Shown piece by piece: positions 17,571 to 27,157 of a DNA stretch of 64,000 nt. A program made the position numbers and the translations under genes. The stretch's first letter is position 1, and each line of letters begins with the position of its first letter. Source of the stretch: JAPOUP01 sp965203255 (GTDB lineage: Bacteria; Pseudomonadota; Alphaproteobacteria; Rhodobacterales; Rhodobacteraceae); NCBI GenBank assembly GCA_965203255.1, contig OZ241882.1, positions 2,542,001-2,606,000 on the forward strand, read 5' to 3'. The notes beneath the pieces were generated by a model, which was not told where the DNA came from, did no database searches, and saw only the letters and a program-made list of their open reading frames with translations.

Positions 17571-18398
17571 ATGCACAGCACATCCCGACTGACTGATCGT
17601 AAGGCCCTAGTCCGCAACCGGCAGCGGGCACGACAGTCTGGCCGCCCGACTCTCTTCCTGCACAAAGAAGTGGTATCTGAGATCAAGGAAAGGCTTTCGC
17701 TGGTCAATCGCACTTTCAGCGCACCTGCCGTGATTACCGGATGGCCAGAAGTCTGGACGACCGAATTGCCCGGCGCGAAATTTCTTGAGGATACAGAATT
17801 ACTTGATCTTGGGGTAGGTTTTCATGACCTTGTGATTCATTGCATGGCGCTGCATTGGACCGATGATGCGGTAGCCCAACTGATCCAGGCTCGACGGGCT
17901 CTGAAGCCCGATGGCCTATTCCTCGCCGCACTCCCCGGTGGTCAGACGCTCTACGAACTCCGTTCATCCCTTGCGGAAGCCGAGGTAAGACTAAGTGGCG
18001 GACTTTCACCGCGTGTGGCGCCCATGGCGGAGATCCGCGATCTTGGATCACTGCTGCAGCGGGCGGGGTTCGCCTTACCGGTTGCGGACAGCGTTTCCCA
18101 CAGGGTAACCTATTCCAGCCCTTTGGAGCTGATGCGGGATCTTCGTTCGATGGGAGAAGCGAATGCAATGGTGGCACGCTCCCGACAGTTCACGAACCGG
18201 AATATATTCAAGGAAGCCGAGCGTCGCTATCGCGATGTCTTCCCCAACGCTGACGGCCGTATAGTCGCCACATTCGAGATCATATACCTTGCGGGTTGGG
18301 CACCCGACTCAAGTCAGCAGAAGCCACTGCGCCCTGGATCTGCGTCAAAGCGCTTGGCCGAGGCATTGGACGTTGGGGAATCGATCTTGCCTGGTTGA
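17571..18398 (+). CDS. SAM-dependent methyltransferase (NDUFAF5/BioC-like)
   Basis: About 275 residues. The N-terminus LTDRKALVRNRQRARQSG and FLHKEVVSEIKERLSLVNR is typical of the alphaproteobacterial relatives of NDUFAF5, a putative methyltransferase/hydroxylase. The later segments IHCMALHWTDDAVAQLIQ and RRALKPDGLFLAALPGGQTL match the conserved post-SAM motifs. The canonical motif-I glycine cluster is not clearly visible, so catalytic activity may be altered. Start choice between 17559 and 17571 is uncertain. It is divergent from grxC and followed 63 bp later by hemH. Confidence 0.75.
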   Translation: MHSTSRLTDRKALVRNRQRARQSGRPTLFLHKEVVSEIKERLSLVNRTFSAPAVITGWPEVWTTELPGAKFLEDTELLDLGVGFHDLVIHCMALHWTDDAVAQLIQARRALKPDGLFLAALPGGQTLYELRSSLAEAEVRLSGGLSPRVAPMAEIRDLGSLLQRAGFALPVADSVSHRVTYSSPLELMRDLRSMGEANAMVARSRQFTNRNIFKEAERRYRDVFPNADGRIVATFEIIYLAGWAPDSSQQKPLRPGSASKRLAEALDVGESILPG

Positions 18399-18461
18399 GA
18401 TTGACCAAGGGCGGCGCACCGCTAATTTGGCGATGGATCAAAGCTAACTCGGAAGTTTGCA

Positions 18462-19520
18462 ATGCAAAGCAGCCATTCTGCCCCGTTTCCTGACAACGCT
18501 CCGAGGGATCATCCAAGGATACCGCCTGCTAGGGTGGGAATTCTGCTGGCCAATCTGGGCACACCGGATGGGTTTGGGTACTGGTCGATGAGGCGCTATC
18601 TGAACGAATTCCTGTCTGACCAGCGTGTGATCGATTATCCACGCTGGAAATGGCAGCCACTTCTGCAACTGGTCATTCTTTCAAAGCGGCCGTTCACGTC
18701 TGGTGCAGCCTACCGGTCAATCTGGAACAATGAGGCTGACGAAAGTCCCTTGATGACGATCACCAAAGCCCAGACGGACAGAATCGCAAAGCAAATGGCG
18801 GACCGCTACGGGGATGATGTCGTCGTGGATTACTGCATGCGGTATGGCAATCCTGCGACAAGGCTAAAGGTTAGGGAACTGGTCGCCAGAGGTTGCCGAA
18901 AGATCCTCTTTTTCCCGCTCTATCCCCAGTATGCAGGTGCGACCTCAGCCACGGCGAACGATGCGTTCTTCCGGGCCTTGATGGAGGAGCGTTGGCAGCC
19001 AGCTGCCAGGGTCGTGCCAGCCTATTTCGACCAGCCAAGTTACATCGACGCATTGGCCCAATCGGTGGAAGGAGCATATTCGGGGCTTGGAAAGCGTCCC
19101 GACATGCTCGTCGTGTCCTATCACGGCATGCCCCAGCGCTATCTGGCGGAAGGTGATCCCTATCACTGTCAATGCCAGAAAACGACCCGGCTACTGACAG
19201 ATAGACTCGGCTGGAAAGCGACAGAAGTCACAACGACTTTCCAATCCGTATTTGGTTCGGAGGAGTGGCTTCGGCCTTACACGGTGGAGGAAGTGGCAAG
19301 GCTGGCCAGCACAGGAACAAATGACATTGCTGTAATTGCTCCGGCCTTCGCCGCAGACTGCATCGAAACCCTTGAAGAGATACAGGTGGAAATCCGGGAC
19401 AGCTTTGAACAGGCGGGTGGAGAACGTTTCACCTACATTCCCTGCCTAAACGACAGCAATGCGCATATCGACGCCCTATGCGAGACGATCGAGAACAACC
19501 TACGTGGCTGGCTGGAATGA
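18462..19520 (+). CDS. hemH: Ferrochelatase
   Basis: Protein of 352 residues that inserts Fe2+ into protoporphyrin IX, the last step of haem synthesis, at the inner face of the cytoplasmic membrane. Diagnostic segments are VGILLANLGTPD at the N-terminus, LFFPLYPQYAGATSAT, the catalytic-His segment VVSYHGMPQRYL, and the Glu-bearing FAADCIETLEEIQ. Length and motif order are normal and no frame problem is seen, in contrast with neighbouring decayed genes, as expected for an essential function. Confidence 0.97.
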   Translation: MQSSHSAPFPDNAPRDHPRIPPARVGILLANLGTPDGFGYWSMRRYLNEFLSDQRVIDYPRWKWQPLLQLVILSKRPFTSGAAYRSIWNNEADESPLMTITKAQTDRIAKQMADRYGDDVVVDYCMRYGNPATRLKVRELVARGCRKILFFPLYPQYAGATSATANDAFFRALMEERWQPAARVVPAYFDQPSYIDALAQSVEGAYSGLGKRPDMLVVSYHGMPQRYLAEGDPYHCQCQKTTRLLTDRLGWKATEVTTTFQSVFGSEEWLRPYTVEEVARLASTGTNDIAVIAPAFAADCIETLEEIQVEIRDSFEQAGGERFTYIPCLNDSNAHIDALCETIENNLRGWLE

Positions 19521-19620
19521 CGGGCTTACGACGGAACCGCCGCAGCGCATCGGGATTATTGGCAAGCCGAGGTGGAACTCAATTCCTGCCCTTCGGCAGA
19601 TAGGGCGGGCATCCGCAAGA

Positions 19621-20226
19621 TCAGACAAGAAGCACCTGTGTTCCAACCGTCGTAAGCGAGAACAATTCAGCGATGTGCTCGTTGTAGAGACCGATGCAGC
19701 CACTTGAGGCCCGCCGTCCGATCTTGCGGGTATCATGGGTGCCGTGGATGCGGTAGTATCTCCAGGAAAGATACAACGCATGGGTTCCCATGGGGTTGTC
19801 TGGGCCCGGAGCGACATAATGCGGCCACTCGGGGTTACGCTTCAGCATCTCGGGAGTCGGGCTCCAGGATGGACCCTCGACTTTCTTGACGACTTTCGTA
19901 CGGCCCCGGCGTGTGAGATCCTCAGTCGATGGTACGCTGGTCGGGTAGAGCCTGTAAACGGACAGATCCTCAGACCAGAAATGCAGGGTACGTGACTTCG
20001 TATCGGCCAGTATGGCACCGTTTCTGGTGTCCTGGAAAAACTGACTCCAATCCAGCGATCGAAAGCCCGATATATTGCGGCGAACGGTTTCGGAGATTTC
20101 TTTCTCGACCTCGATGGAATCGTCGGCGATTTGCGCCCCTGCCGGCAATACAAATCCGGCCGCGACTGAAGCGCCCCCCCCAAGGAACAATCTACGATCA
20201 ACCCCGGATTTTGACCTGTAAGACAT
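19621..20226 (-). CDS. L,D-transpeptidase (YkuD family), exported
   Basis: Protein of 201 residues that probably crosslinks peptidoglycan or attaches proteins to it in the periplasm. The N-terminus DRRLFLGGGASVAAGFV followed by LPAGAQA-like cleavage residues is a twin-arginine-type signal. The catalytic YkuD motif is HGTHDTRKIGRRASSGCIGL, with His and the nucleophile Cys both present. It faces hemH tail to tail across a 100-bp gap, an arrangement common in Rhodobacter relatives. Confidence 0.9.
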   Translation of the reverse strand: MSYRSKSGVDRRLFLGGGASVAAGFVLPAGAQIADDSIEVEKEISETVRRNISGFRSLDWSQFFQDTRNGAILADTKSRTLHFWSEDLSVYRLYPTSVPSTEDLTRRGRTKVVKKVEGPSWSPTPEMLKRNPEWPHYVAPGPDNPMGTHALYLSWRYYRIHGTHDTRKIGRRASSGCIGLYNEHIAELFSLTTVGTQVLLV

Positions 20227-20815
20227 TCCTGTTCACCTGTTCGCTGTCTGTCTCCTGCCCCAACGGTTTCATAGTATGAAATGGTGCGCAGGAAAATTCA
20301 AGAAACTGTCAGACCAAGGCGATGGTTCCTGCCGACCGGTTCGCCACTTCTCGGACCGTCCTGGAAGGGCTTGCCGAGGCGGTGCTCAAACGCTGCATGC
20401 AAACCGATGGACAATTCAGTGAGCAAAGGCGGCTGCAATGATCGACAAGCAAGTCAGTGCTTATGTTCTGCTGTGCACTTGTTGGACCCAATTGGAAGCT
20501 GTCCATACGTGCGGAATGATGCTCGTGCAGGAAACGCTTCTTCCCTATGTTCCAGATGGCCATTGGAACGGTCGTTGTGACATCGCCCATCGGCGCGGAC
20601 ATGGCCTTCATTGAGGCACTCCATATGTCCTGATTCCAGATTTCGTCACTCTCGGCGAACCCGTCCCCGCCCAATTGTTCGGTCCAACGCCAAAGGATGG
20701 TTCCGGATCTCCTCCTGCTCGAGTTGCCGCGCCTTCCTCAATTCAGCCCGGGCCGCATCAACGCAATCATCGTAGGTCGAGACGTATCTCCAGTCTTGGT
20801 GGACCAAATTTCGGT
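20227..20815. other. No intact gene recognised
   Basis: About 590 bp upstream of the L,D-transpeptidase gene and downstream of the PrpF-family gene. Minus-strand frames (for example VHQDWRYVSTYDDCVDAARA around 20760) look coding but are broken and could not be assigned. They may be the remnant of a gene once downstream of the tautomerase. Confidence 0.35.
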
Positions 20816-21907
20816 TCAGTCTCCAGCCCACACAGACCGAGGCACGAATACCTCTCCCGCAGCCAACTTACGTGCGGTGCGAATCAGTCCTGCTGAGACC
20901 AGATCGAAATGTCCATCTGACATCGCGTGCTCGACCGTCACGTTCAACCGCCCCATAGGATGTTCGAGGGAGAGCCGCACCGGGGAACCCTCAACGCCAG
21001 TCGCCAACCCGTCACCGACAGTGCCGGGACACAGCAGGCAAGCAGCGAGGCACTGCGATCCCGTCACTGCGAGACTTGGATGGCATTTCCATGGCATGAA
21101 ATAGCGTGTCAATGCTGTCCCACCATCGCGCGCTGGAGCCAGAAGCCCGAACTTAGGCGTCACGGAATGCGAAACGTCACCCATTCCCATCAGCAGTCCG
21201 GCCTTTCGGCGGACCTCCTCCATGCGATCAAGAAGCGTTCGGTTTTCGTCGAGTTCCGCACAGCTTTCCTGCCCGGTCAATCCGAACGCATCGGCACGGG
21301 CGATCACCATCGGCATCGCCACGTCCATACATGTGACGCGAATATCGTCGACCAGATCTGTTCTGTTGCCAGTCGGAAAGATCGCTCCTGTCGATCCTCC
21401 TGCCACGTCCATGAACCGGAGTTCCACCGGAGCTGCCGTCCCGGGCACACCGTCAATCGCGGCGTCGCCATCGTAGGAAACGAGGCCTCCCGGGGTTTGT
21501 ACCCGTGAGATGACCCGTGCGCCAGTGTTGACCGCTCGCACCTTGATTTCCGTTTCACCGTCATTCGGCTTGACCAACCCCAGCTCAATTGCAGCTGGAC
21601 CAACCCCTGCAAGGATGTTTCCGCACGTCGGCTTGAAATCGACCAAGCGATCCTCAACGCTCACCTGCGCAAAAAAATAGTCGACATCAGCCCAACTGTC
21701 AGCGGATAGCGATAGCATCGCGACCTTTGTGGTCACCGCAGCACCGCCGCCTATGCCGTCGATGTTCAATGGATGGCCCGACCCGACCATCGCGACGAGC
21801 ACGTCTGCAAGCTTTCCCCGGTCCGCAGGCAGGTTCGCACGGTTGATATAGGGTCCGCGCGAGGTTCCTCCGCGCACAAGGAGAAATGGAATCGCTGTCT
21901 GGGTCAT
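20816..21907 (-). CDS. galD: 4-oxalomesaconate tautomerase (PrpF family)
   Basis: Protein of 363 residues of the PrpF/DapF-fold isomerase family. The start MTQTAIPFLLVRGGTSRGPY carries the family's MRGGTSKG-type loop, and PTCGNILAGVGP contains the catalytic-type Cys with the CGN motif. VTPKFGLLAPARDGGT and LAVTGSQCLAACLLCPGTV are further family segments. GalD isomerises 4-oxalomesaconate in gallate/protocatechuate meta-cleavage; other PrpF members isomerise aconitates. The gene begins a minus-strand run with the isopropylmalate dehydrogenase-like remnant and the TTT permease, so a tricarboxylate pathway is likely. The exact substrate is uncertain. Confidence 0.78.
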   Translation of the reverse strand: MTQTAIPFLLVRGGTSRGPYINRANLPADRGKLADVLVAMVGSGHPLNIDGIGGGAAVTTKVAMLSLSADSWADVDYFFAQVSVEDRLVDFKPTCGNILAGVGPAAIELGLVKPNDGETEIKVRAVNTGARVISRVQTPGGLVSYDGDAAIDGVPGTAAPVELRFMDVAGGSTGAIFPTGNRTDLVDDIRVTCMDVAMPMVIARADAFGLTGQESCAELDENRTLLDRMEEVRRKAGLLMGMGDVSHSVTPKFGLLAPARDGGTALTRYFMPWKCHPSLAVTGSQCLAACLLCPGTVGDGLATGVEGSPVRLSLEHPMGRLNVTVEHAMSDGHFDLVSAGLIRTARKLAAGEVFVPRSVWAGD

Positions 21908-22637
21908 GTCTCCGCCTGCAATATCCTGCCGACAAGGCTATCCGTGAAGGCCGTGCCGACGTCACCACCAAGGTCGCATGTTCGCGTGGAACGCGACGAA
22001 AGGCATTCCGCGTCCGTGGATTCGATTTGGGATGGAGCAGGAGCTTCTCCCAAATTCCGCAGTAACATAGCAATTGTCGGCACAAGGGATACCGGATTGG
22101 TGCGATCCTGCCCGGCAATGTACGGCGCCGAACCGTGCTGGGTCCGGGCGGCGGCATTCCCTGGGCCAACGTAAAGGGATCCGGCCAATCCGAGACCCCC
22201 GCTGGGTTCCGATGCGAGATCCGAAAGGATATCGCTGAACATATTGGTCGTTACGATCACGTCAAACGGCCGTTCGCATTTGCGGCCACACCCTTCCAGA
22301 TCCTTGCGGGACGAATGTTCACGTAGAGATCCAGCGCTTTGCGCAACACGCCGGACGGATTCAGTGCTCCCGCATCGAGAGGTAGGTAATCATTGTGCGA
22401 AACCGATCCCAAGAGTACTCCGTCCACCGCCAGAGCTGCCTCGACCCCCGACCCCGGAATGGTGGAGCCTTGGAGTTCGAACGCAAGGAATCCGATCATC
22501 GCTCTCCGAATTTCCACAGGGCGGGACATAATCGGGCCGACAGCGTCCAATACAGCCAACGTGGAGGCGATGAACTCAGGCCCGACCCCATCGCCCGGAG
22601 AAGCCAGAAAGCGCAAGGCTCTCACGTAAGGGGCCAT
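21904..22637 (-). pseudogene. Isocitrate/isopropylmalate dehydrogenase-like, internal deletion and frame break
   Basis: The first 126 codons (from 22637) carry the N-terminal signature LASPGDGVGPEFIAS and the substrate-site segment VLRKALDLYVNIRPARIW. The remaining frame (22260 to 21904) resumes at VTTNMFSDILSDLASEPSGG and HGSAPYIAGQDRTNP, the conserved Mg2+/NAD C-terminal part. About 110-130 residues between them, including the catalytic Lys/Tyr segment, are absent and the frames differ. The gene is thus inactivated by an internal deletion. It overlaps the start of the tautomerase gene by 4 bp. Confidence 0.8.
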
Positions 22638-24655
22638 GGCAATTCAATCAGGGACTGCAGAAGTCCTGGTGGAAAATCGCGGTTAAGAAGACCCGCCATG
22701 AAACACATGAACGCGATGCCCGCGGCCGCATAGGCGACGGCAAAGCCCCAACTTCTGCCGGACCGGAACCTGATAAAGGCAAGCAGGAACGCCGCCAATG
22801 CCAGGACGAAACCGGCGAGCATCGTAAGGACCAGCAGGCCCGCGAACCACGCCAGCGTTGCCCAAAGTCCGTGGCCCTGGCCTCCGGTGTCGGAAACGCC
22901 AGACTCCCGGTCAGCGAACAGGGCGTGCGATTCCGGTTTCAGCATCATCTGGACCAAGAGAACCAGACAACAGGCAATGGCAACACCCGACACGAATCTC
23001 GGAAACACGCGATCCGCTGCAGCGTAGTCCGGAATTAGGGAGGCATTTACGAACGCAACGACCAAATATCCCAATATCGCAAGGAGAAACATGAGCGGTG
23101 CCCGCTTGCGGCCGGACTCAACCGCACCCTCGGCCATGATCGACTTCGCTTGGCGGAGACCTACGACAACCGAAATCACGGTGATGATGATCAGGACGAT
23201 GACAATCGGCGAGAAGATGTAGTCGATTCCTTCGTCGAATCCCTTGCGGAACCGCGACTGCGCGATCTGGACAGCCTGGTTGGCGTAGGTTTCCGCTGGA
23301 TTGGAAAGTACGAATCCAATCAGGAACGCTGGTCGTGACCAATCGAAGCGGCGCATGAGGATGCCCAGAAACCCGATCGCAAACAGCGCGACGAGATCCA
23401 TAAGGTCTTGGCCGGACTGGAAAGCGGCAAAGCTGATGATCATGAACAGAAACGGCGCAAGCAAGTTGAACGGAATGGTCGTCAGTCGCGCAATGCCCCC
23501 CGATGCGATGATGCAGATCAACGTACCGACAACGTTGGCCAACGCCAGAAGCCAAACGATGGCATATGTGATGTCTAGGTTGTTCTTCAGCATCGAGGGA
23601 CCAACCTCGATGCTGCCCGATCCCAAAAGCGCGATTGCCCCGATGAAGATCGCCATTGAGCCGGAACCTGGAATGCCGAACAGAAGTGTCGGTACCAAAC
23701 CGCCGCCTTCCTTCGCGTTGTTCGAGCTTTCCGGCCCGATGACCCCCCGCACCTCGCCTGAGCCGAAATTCGACCTGTCCTTGGTGGTCTGCACAGAGTG
23801 CCCATACGCGATCCAATCCACCACTGAGCCGCCTAACCCGGGAATAACTCCGACAACGACACCAATGATCGAACAACGGACCGACAGCCAGATGTTCGCG
23901 AACCAGTCGCGCACGCCCTTGATCCATCCACCACCGAGAATCGACCGCTCGGAGATAGCGCGGTCCTGCCGCAACAGCGCCACAATTTCCGGAATAGCAA
24001 AGATGCCCAGACCTACGATGACCAGCTTAAGCCCGTCAACGAGATATGGCATGTCGTAGGTCGCCATCCGTAACTCGCCCGCGCTGTCGCCTTCACCGAT
24101 CGTGCCAATCATCATGCCGAGGCCGGCGGCGGCGATGCCTTTCAGCGCAACGCGCCCGGCGAGGATTCCCACCATCGACAAGCCGAACAACGTGATCATA
24201 AGGAGTTCGGGCGTGCGGAACTCGAGAACGATGGGACGAGCCGCCAGAATGAATACCGTCAGGAAAGCCGCTCCAACGAGACCGCCGAAGAGCGACGACG
24301 AGAATGCGGCCGATAGCGCCCGCGACGCCTCGCCCTTCCTTGCCATGGGAAACCCGTCAAGAACGGTGGCCTGCGAGGCGGACGAACCGGGTATCCCCAT
24401 GAGAACGGAGGCGAATGTATCGGAAGTCGGCACTACCGCCACCATGCCGATCATCAAGGCAAGGCCTAGCACCGGTTCCATGCCGAACATGAATGGCAGC
24501 AGGAGCGACAGGCCCGCAATCCCCCCGAGCCCCGGGAAGACACCGATGCACAATCCCATCAGGACACCCAGAACGAGATATCCGACCACCACGGGCTGCA
24601 GGATCAGCCCGGCTGCGTCGGCAAGTGCAGGGAGTGCAACCGAGAGCATTTCCAT
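22622..24655 (-). CDS. tctA: Tripartite tricarboxylate transporter permease, TctA-TctB fusion
   Basis: Membrane protein of 677 residues. Residues 1 to about 505 form TctA, the large ~12-helix subunit (GVFPGLGGIAGLSLLLPF, GMVAVVPTSDTFASVLMGIP and GVIPGLGGSVVDWIAYGH are the duplicated TctA signatures). From about residue 530 to the end there are four more membrane segments typical of the small TctB subunit. Together they import citrate-like tricarboxylates with a periplasmic TctC protein. The binding-protein gene lies upstream, as expected. The 3' end overlaps the decayed dehydrogenase gene by 16 bp. Confidence 0.92.
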   Translation of the reverse strand: MEMLSVALPALADAAGLILQPVVVGYLVLGVLMGLCIGVFPGLGGIAGLSLLLPFMFGMEPVLGLALMIGMVAVVPTSDTFASVLMGIPGSSASQATVLDGFPMARKGEASRALSAAFSSSLFGGLVGAAFLTVFILAARPIVLEFRTPELLMITLFGLSMVGILAGRVALKGIAAAGLGMMIGTIGEGDSAGELRMATYDMPYLVDGLKLVIVGLGIFAIPEIVALLRQDRAISERSILGGGWIKGVRDWFANIWLSVRCSIIGVVVGVIPGLGGSVVDWIAYGHSVQTTKDRSNFGSGEVRGVIGPESSNNAKEGGGLVPTLLFGIPGSGSMAIFIGAIALLGSGSIEVGPSMLKNNLDITYAIVWLLALANVVGTLICIIASGGIARLTTIPFNLLAPFLFMIISFAAFQSGQDLMDLVALFAIGFLGILMRRFDWSRPAFLIGFVLSNPAETYANQAVQIAQSRFRKGFDEGIDYIFSPIVIVLIIITVISVVVGLRQAKSIMAEGAVESGRKRAPLMFLLAILGYLVVAFVNASLIPDYAAADRVFPRFVSGVAIACCLVLLVQMMLKPESHALFADRESGVSDTGGQGHGLWATLAWFAGLLVLTMLAGFVLALAAFLLAFIRFRSGRSWGFAVAYAAAGIAFMCFMAGLLNRDFPPGLLQSLIELPWPLT

Positions 24656-24729
24656 TGACCTATCCTCCTGGCCGAATTCAGGAACCCCGGCCGCACTTGG
24701 GCGGCCGGGGCAAGTTCTAGAGCGCTAGA

Positions 24730-25836
24730 TCAATTGAGAGAGACTCCGTAGCGGTCCTTCAGCCAACCGATGACAAAGCTCTTGGCCACCTCGGGCACCT
24801 GCGTAGCGCTCGCGAGTGCGACGCTTGCTTCGTTACCCGTCATCTGCGGATAGATGCCCAGTCGGCCGGCCGAGATTTCGGCGAAATCGGACCGGGCCTT
24901 GATATCTTCAAATGCCTTGGCATACGTCGCGATCGCGTCGTCCGACGCGCCTGCCGGCAGGAATACCATCTTCTGGGCCGGAAACCCTGCCACAAAGAAC
25001 GCTTTCCATGCGTCCCACTGCTCGCCGCTGGTTTCGCAGCCGTCGGTCGCCTCGCAGATTTCACTGAAGGTCGGCATGTCCGGGAATGTGGGATCGCGTA
25101 CGATATTGCCGTCGGCATCCAAAGCACCCCAACTCATCATGGGTACGGCCGTTCCCGCCTCGACCAAGGGAGTTACGCCCTTAAGGTACGAGGAAGATGT
25201 CTGGTAATCGATATTTGCCTCTCCACGTTCGAACATCAGGCGTCCGTCGCCGCGTCCCTTGATACCAAATACCGGTTCCACGTTGAGCCCAAGCATTTCC
25301 CAGGCAAGAAGCGGAACGAGGTCAAGGCGGGTCGCGCCCTGGCTGCCATAGATGAAATCGGTGTCCCGCAGCCCGCTGGCATCCATGCCGTTCATCATGC
25401 CAGCCAGATCCGGCGGAAGGTATGCGACCCCACCAGTACCTGAAGCCAATACAACGTTCCAGTCATTGTATTCGTAGCGAACCCGCGGATCGCCCAACAG
25501 ATACGGGAACTGTGTCGAACCCGACGATCCGAAAATCAGCGTGCCGTCGTCATAGGCTTGCTGATGGAACCAATTCGCTCCCTTGGTCGAGCCCGCGCCC
25601 GGCATGAATTTCACGACAACTGTCGGTTTGCCCGGCAACGCTTCGCTCAGGAGCGGCGCGTAGAAGTTTGCCCACTTGGCTGAACCGCCCGTTTCCGAAA
25701 ACGGAATCACCCATTCGACGGTCTTGCCCTCCAGGTTGAGGCCATGTTCGCCTGCACCGGCATTCGTCGCAAACGTTGCGGCGGCCGCCGCGGCAAGCCC
25801 TATGGCCACGCGCCGCGTGGTATTCGTCAAGGTCAT
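24730..25836 (-). CDS. tctC: Tripartite tricarboxylate transporter substrate-binding protein (TctC/BugT family)
   Basis: Periplasmic solute-binding protein of 368 residues. The start at 25836 is supported by GGAGGA 6 nt upstream. It begins with a cleavable signal (TRRVAIGLAAAAAATFATNA, Ala-x-Ala-like site). The mature protein shows VEWVIPFSETGGSAKWA, FMPGAGSTKGANWF and TLIFGSSGSTQFPYLLGD, the two ligand-binding loops of this family. It delivers a tricarboxylate or similar acid to the TctA-TctB permease encoded just downstream. An oppositely oriented response regulator gene 130 bp away probably controls both. Confidence 0.9.
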   Translation of the reverse strand: MTLTNTTRRVAIGLAAAAAATFATNAGAGEHGLNLEGKTVEWVIPFSETGGSAKWANFYAPLLSEALPGKPTVVVKFMPGAGSTKGANWFHQQAYDDGTLIFGSSGSTQFPYLLGDPRVRYEYNDWNVVLASGTGGVAYLPPDLAGMMNGMDASGLRDTDFIYGSQGATRLDLVPLLAWEMLGLNVEPVFGIKGRGDGRLMFERGEANIDYQTSSSYLKGVTPLVEAGTAVPMMSWGALDADGNIVRDPTFPDMPTFSEICEATDGCETSGEQWDAWKAFFVAGFPAQKMVFLPAGASDDAIATYAKAFEDIKARSDFAEISAGRLGIYPQMTGNEASVALASATQVPEVAKSFVIGWLKDRYGVSLN

Positions 25837-25965
25837 GTTTTCCTCCCAGCATCCGGCGCACCATGCACCGGAAATCAATCAAAATCCGGGCCAATCCCGG
25901 CGTGATGATGATTCCATCGCACATAAACCTTGCACCAACCTTTCATTGGCGCAAAAAATTGCGGC

Positions 25966-26634
25966 ATGCGGATCGTGCTGGTTGAAGACAATCACAGCCT
26001 ACGGAAAGGCATCGCGTATCGGTTGGGCGACGACGGCCACGCGGTAACCGCATTGGAGAATGGTGAGGACGCGGATGCGTTCCTTCGGCAGGAGGATTGC
26101 GATTTGGTAATCCTCGACATCAATCTGCCCGGTCGCAACGGACTTGAAATCCTGAACGGTCTTCGCCGCCGCAACGATCCGAGGCCGGTGATTCTGCTCA
26201 CCGCGCGGTCGAGCACGGAGGATCGTGTCACCGGTTTGGATGCCGGTGCTGACGATTATCTTGTCAAACCTTTTGCCATGGACGAACTCGCGGCACGGGT
26301 CCGTGCTTTGGCCAGACGCAAGGACATCGCGCCAAGACGCGCACTGACTGTCGGAAAACTCGAACTCGACATCGAAACGCCACAGCTCTTCGCTGAAACC
26401 GGTCCCATCGACATTCCAAGGCGCGAGCTTTCTTTGCTGATTCCGCTTGCTGTCTCCTGTCCTGGGATCGTTTCCAAGGACCGGCTTTTGGATCACATAT
26501 ATGGCGTGGGTAGCGCGACGGACGACAAAGTTGTGGAAGTGTACGTCTCACGGCTGCGAAAGCGACTTTCCGAACACGGCGTTTCGATTCGCGTGCATCG
26601 CGGCATCGGCTATTCCCTGGCAGTCAATCCATAA
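25966..26634 (+). CDS. tctD: Two-component response regulator, OmpR family (TctD-like)
   Basis: Protein of 222 residues: receiver domain (MRIVLVEDNHSLRKGIAYRL, phospho-Asp in VILDINLPG, Lys in ADDYLVKPF) and a C-terminal OmpR-type winged helix (VEVYVSRLRKRLSEHG, IRVHRGIGYSLA). It is divergent from tctC, so it likely activates the tricarboxylate transporter genes. The ATG at 25966 starts directly at the receiver strand. The cognate TctE sensor kinase that usually follows is reduced to a decayed stub, leaving this regulator without an evident partner. Confidence 0.9.
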   Translation: MRIVLVEDNHSLRKGIAYRLGDDGHAVTALENGEDADAFLRQEDCDLVILDINLPGRNGLEILNGLRRRNDPRPVILLTARSSTEDRVTGLDAGADDYLVKPFAMDELAARVRALARRKDIAPRRALTVGKLELDIETPQLFAETGPIDIPRRELSLLIPLAVSCPGIVSKDRLLDHIYGVGSATDDKVVEVYVSRLRKRLSEHGVSIRVHRGIGYSLAVNP

Positions 26635-26636
26635 AT

Positions 26637-26949
26637 GCGCTGGATGTTTCCCAGCGATTGCGCCTCACTTCGGTCACTTTGTGGCCGCGGTTGGCTGTAG
26701 TCGCCCCTGTTCTTCGTGCCGCAACACAGAAGCCGCCAGTTCCTGGCCGGACCACCCTCACGGCTATCAACGACGCACTCCCGACTTCTGGTCTGGTTCC
26801 GTGCGAATCAGTCTGCCATGCAGATTGACATGCGACAGATATCATCGGAGACGGTCGGGTGGTTCAGGATGGCCCGCGGCCGCGGGCTGACGCGGGGTGC
26901 GCCGGACCTCGACCTGCTCGCCCATCCCGCGCTGGACTTTCCCCTGTAA
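26637..26949 (+). pseudogene. Decayed sensor kinase stub (TctE-like) and unidentified 3' fragment
   Basis: Directly after tctD a frame reads LDVSQRLRLTSVTLWPRLAV, resembling the N-terminal membrane entry of a TctE-type histidine kinase, but it is degraded after about 30 codons with no kinase domain. At about 26818-26949 another frame (MQIDMRQISSETVGWFRMA, then GAPDLDLLAHPALDFPL) looks like the C-terminal end of an unrelated gene. A deletion presumably joined the two. IS30 copy 2 lies immediately downstream. Confidence 0.4.
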
Positions 26950-27157
26950 GCGACCAAATCCTGGTGTTGCGCTTTCGCCTGGGTCCTCTCCGCCCGCCTG
27001 CGGGAGGATTCCACGGTCCATTCAACGTGATCGGGGGCCCCATTCCAGTCCGAAGTGCAACACCAGTGGCGGTGTTGGGCGGTTTTCCTGCCGCATGATG
27101 TTGCGGATCGGCCAGGAAGCGGCGACAGTCCCCTTGTTGAGAAGAGAGGAGACTGCC

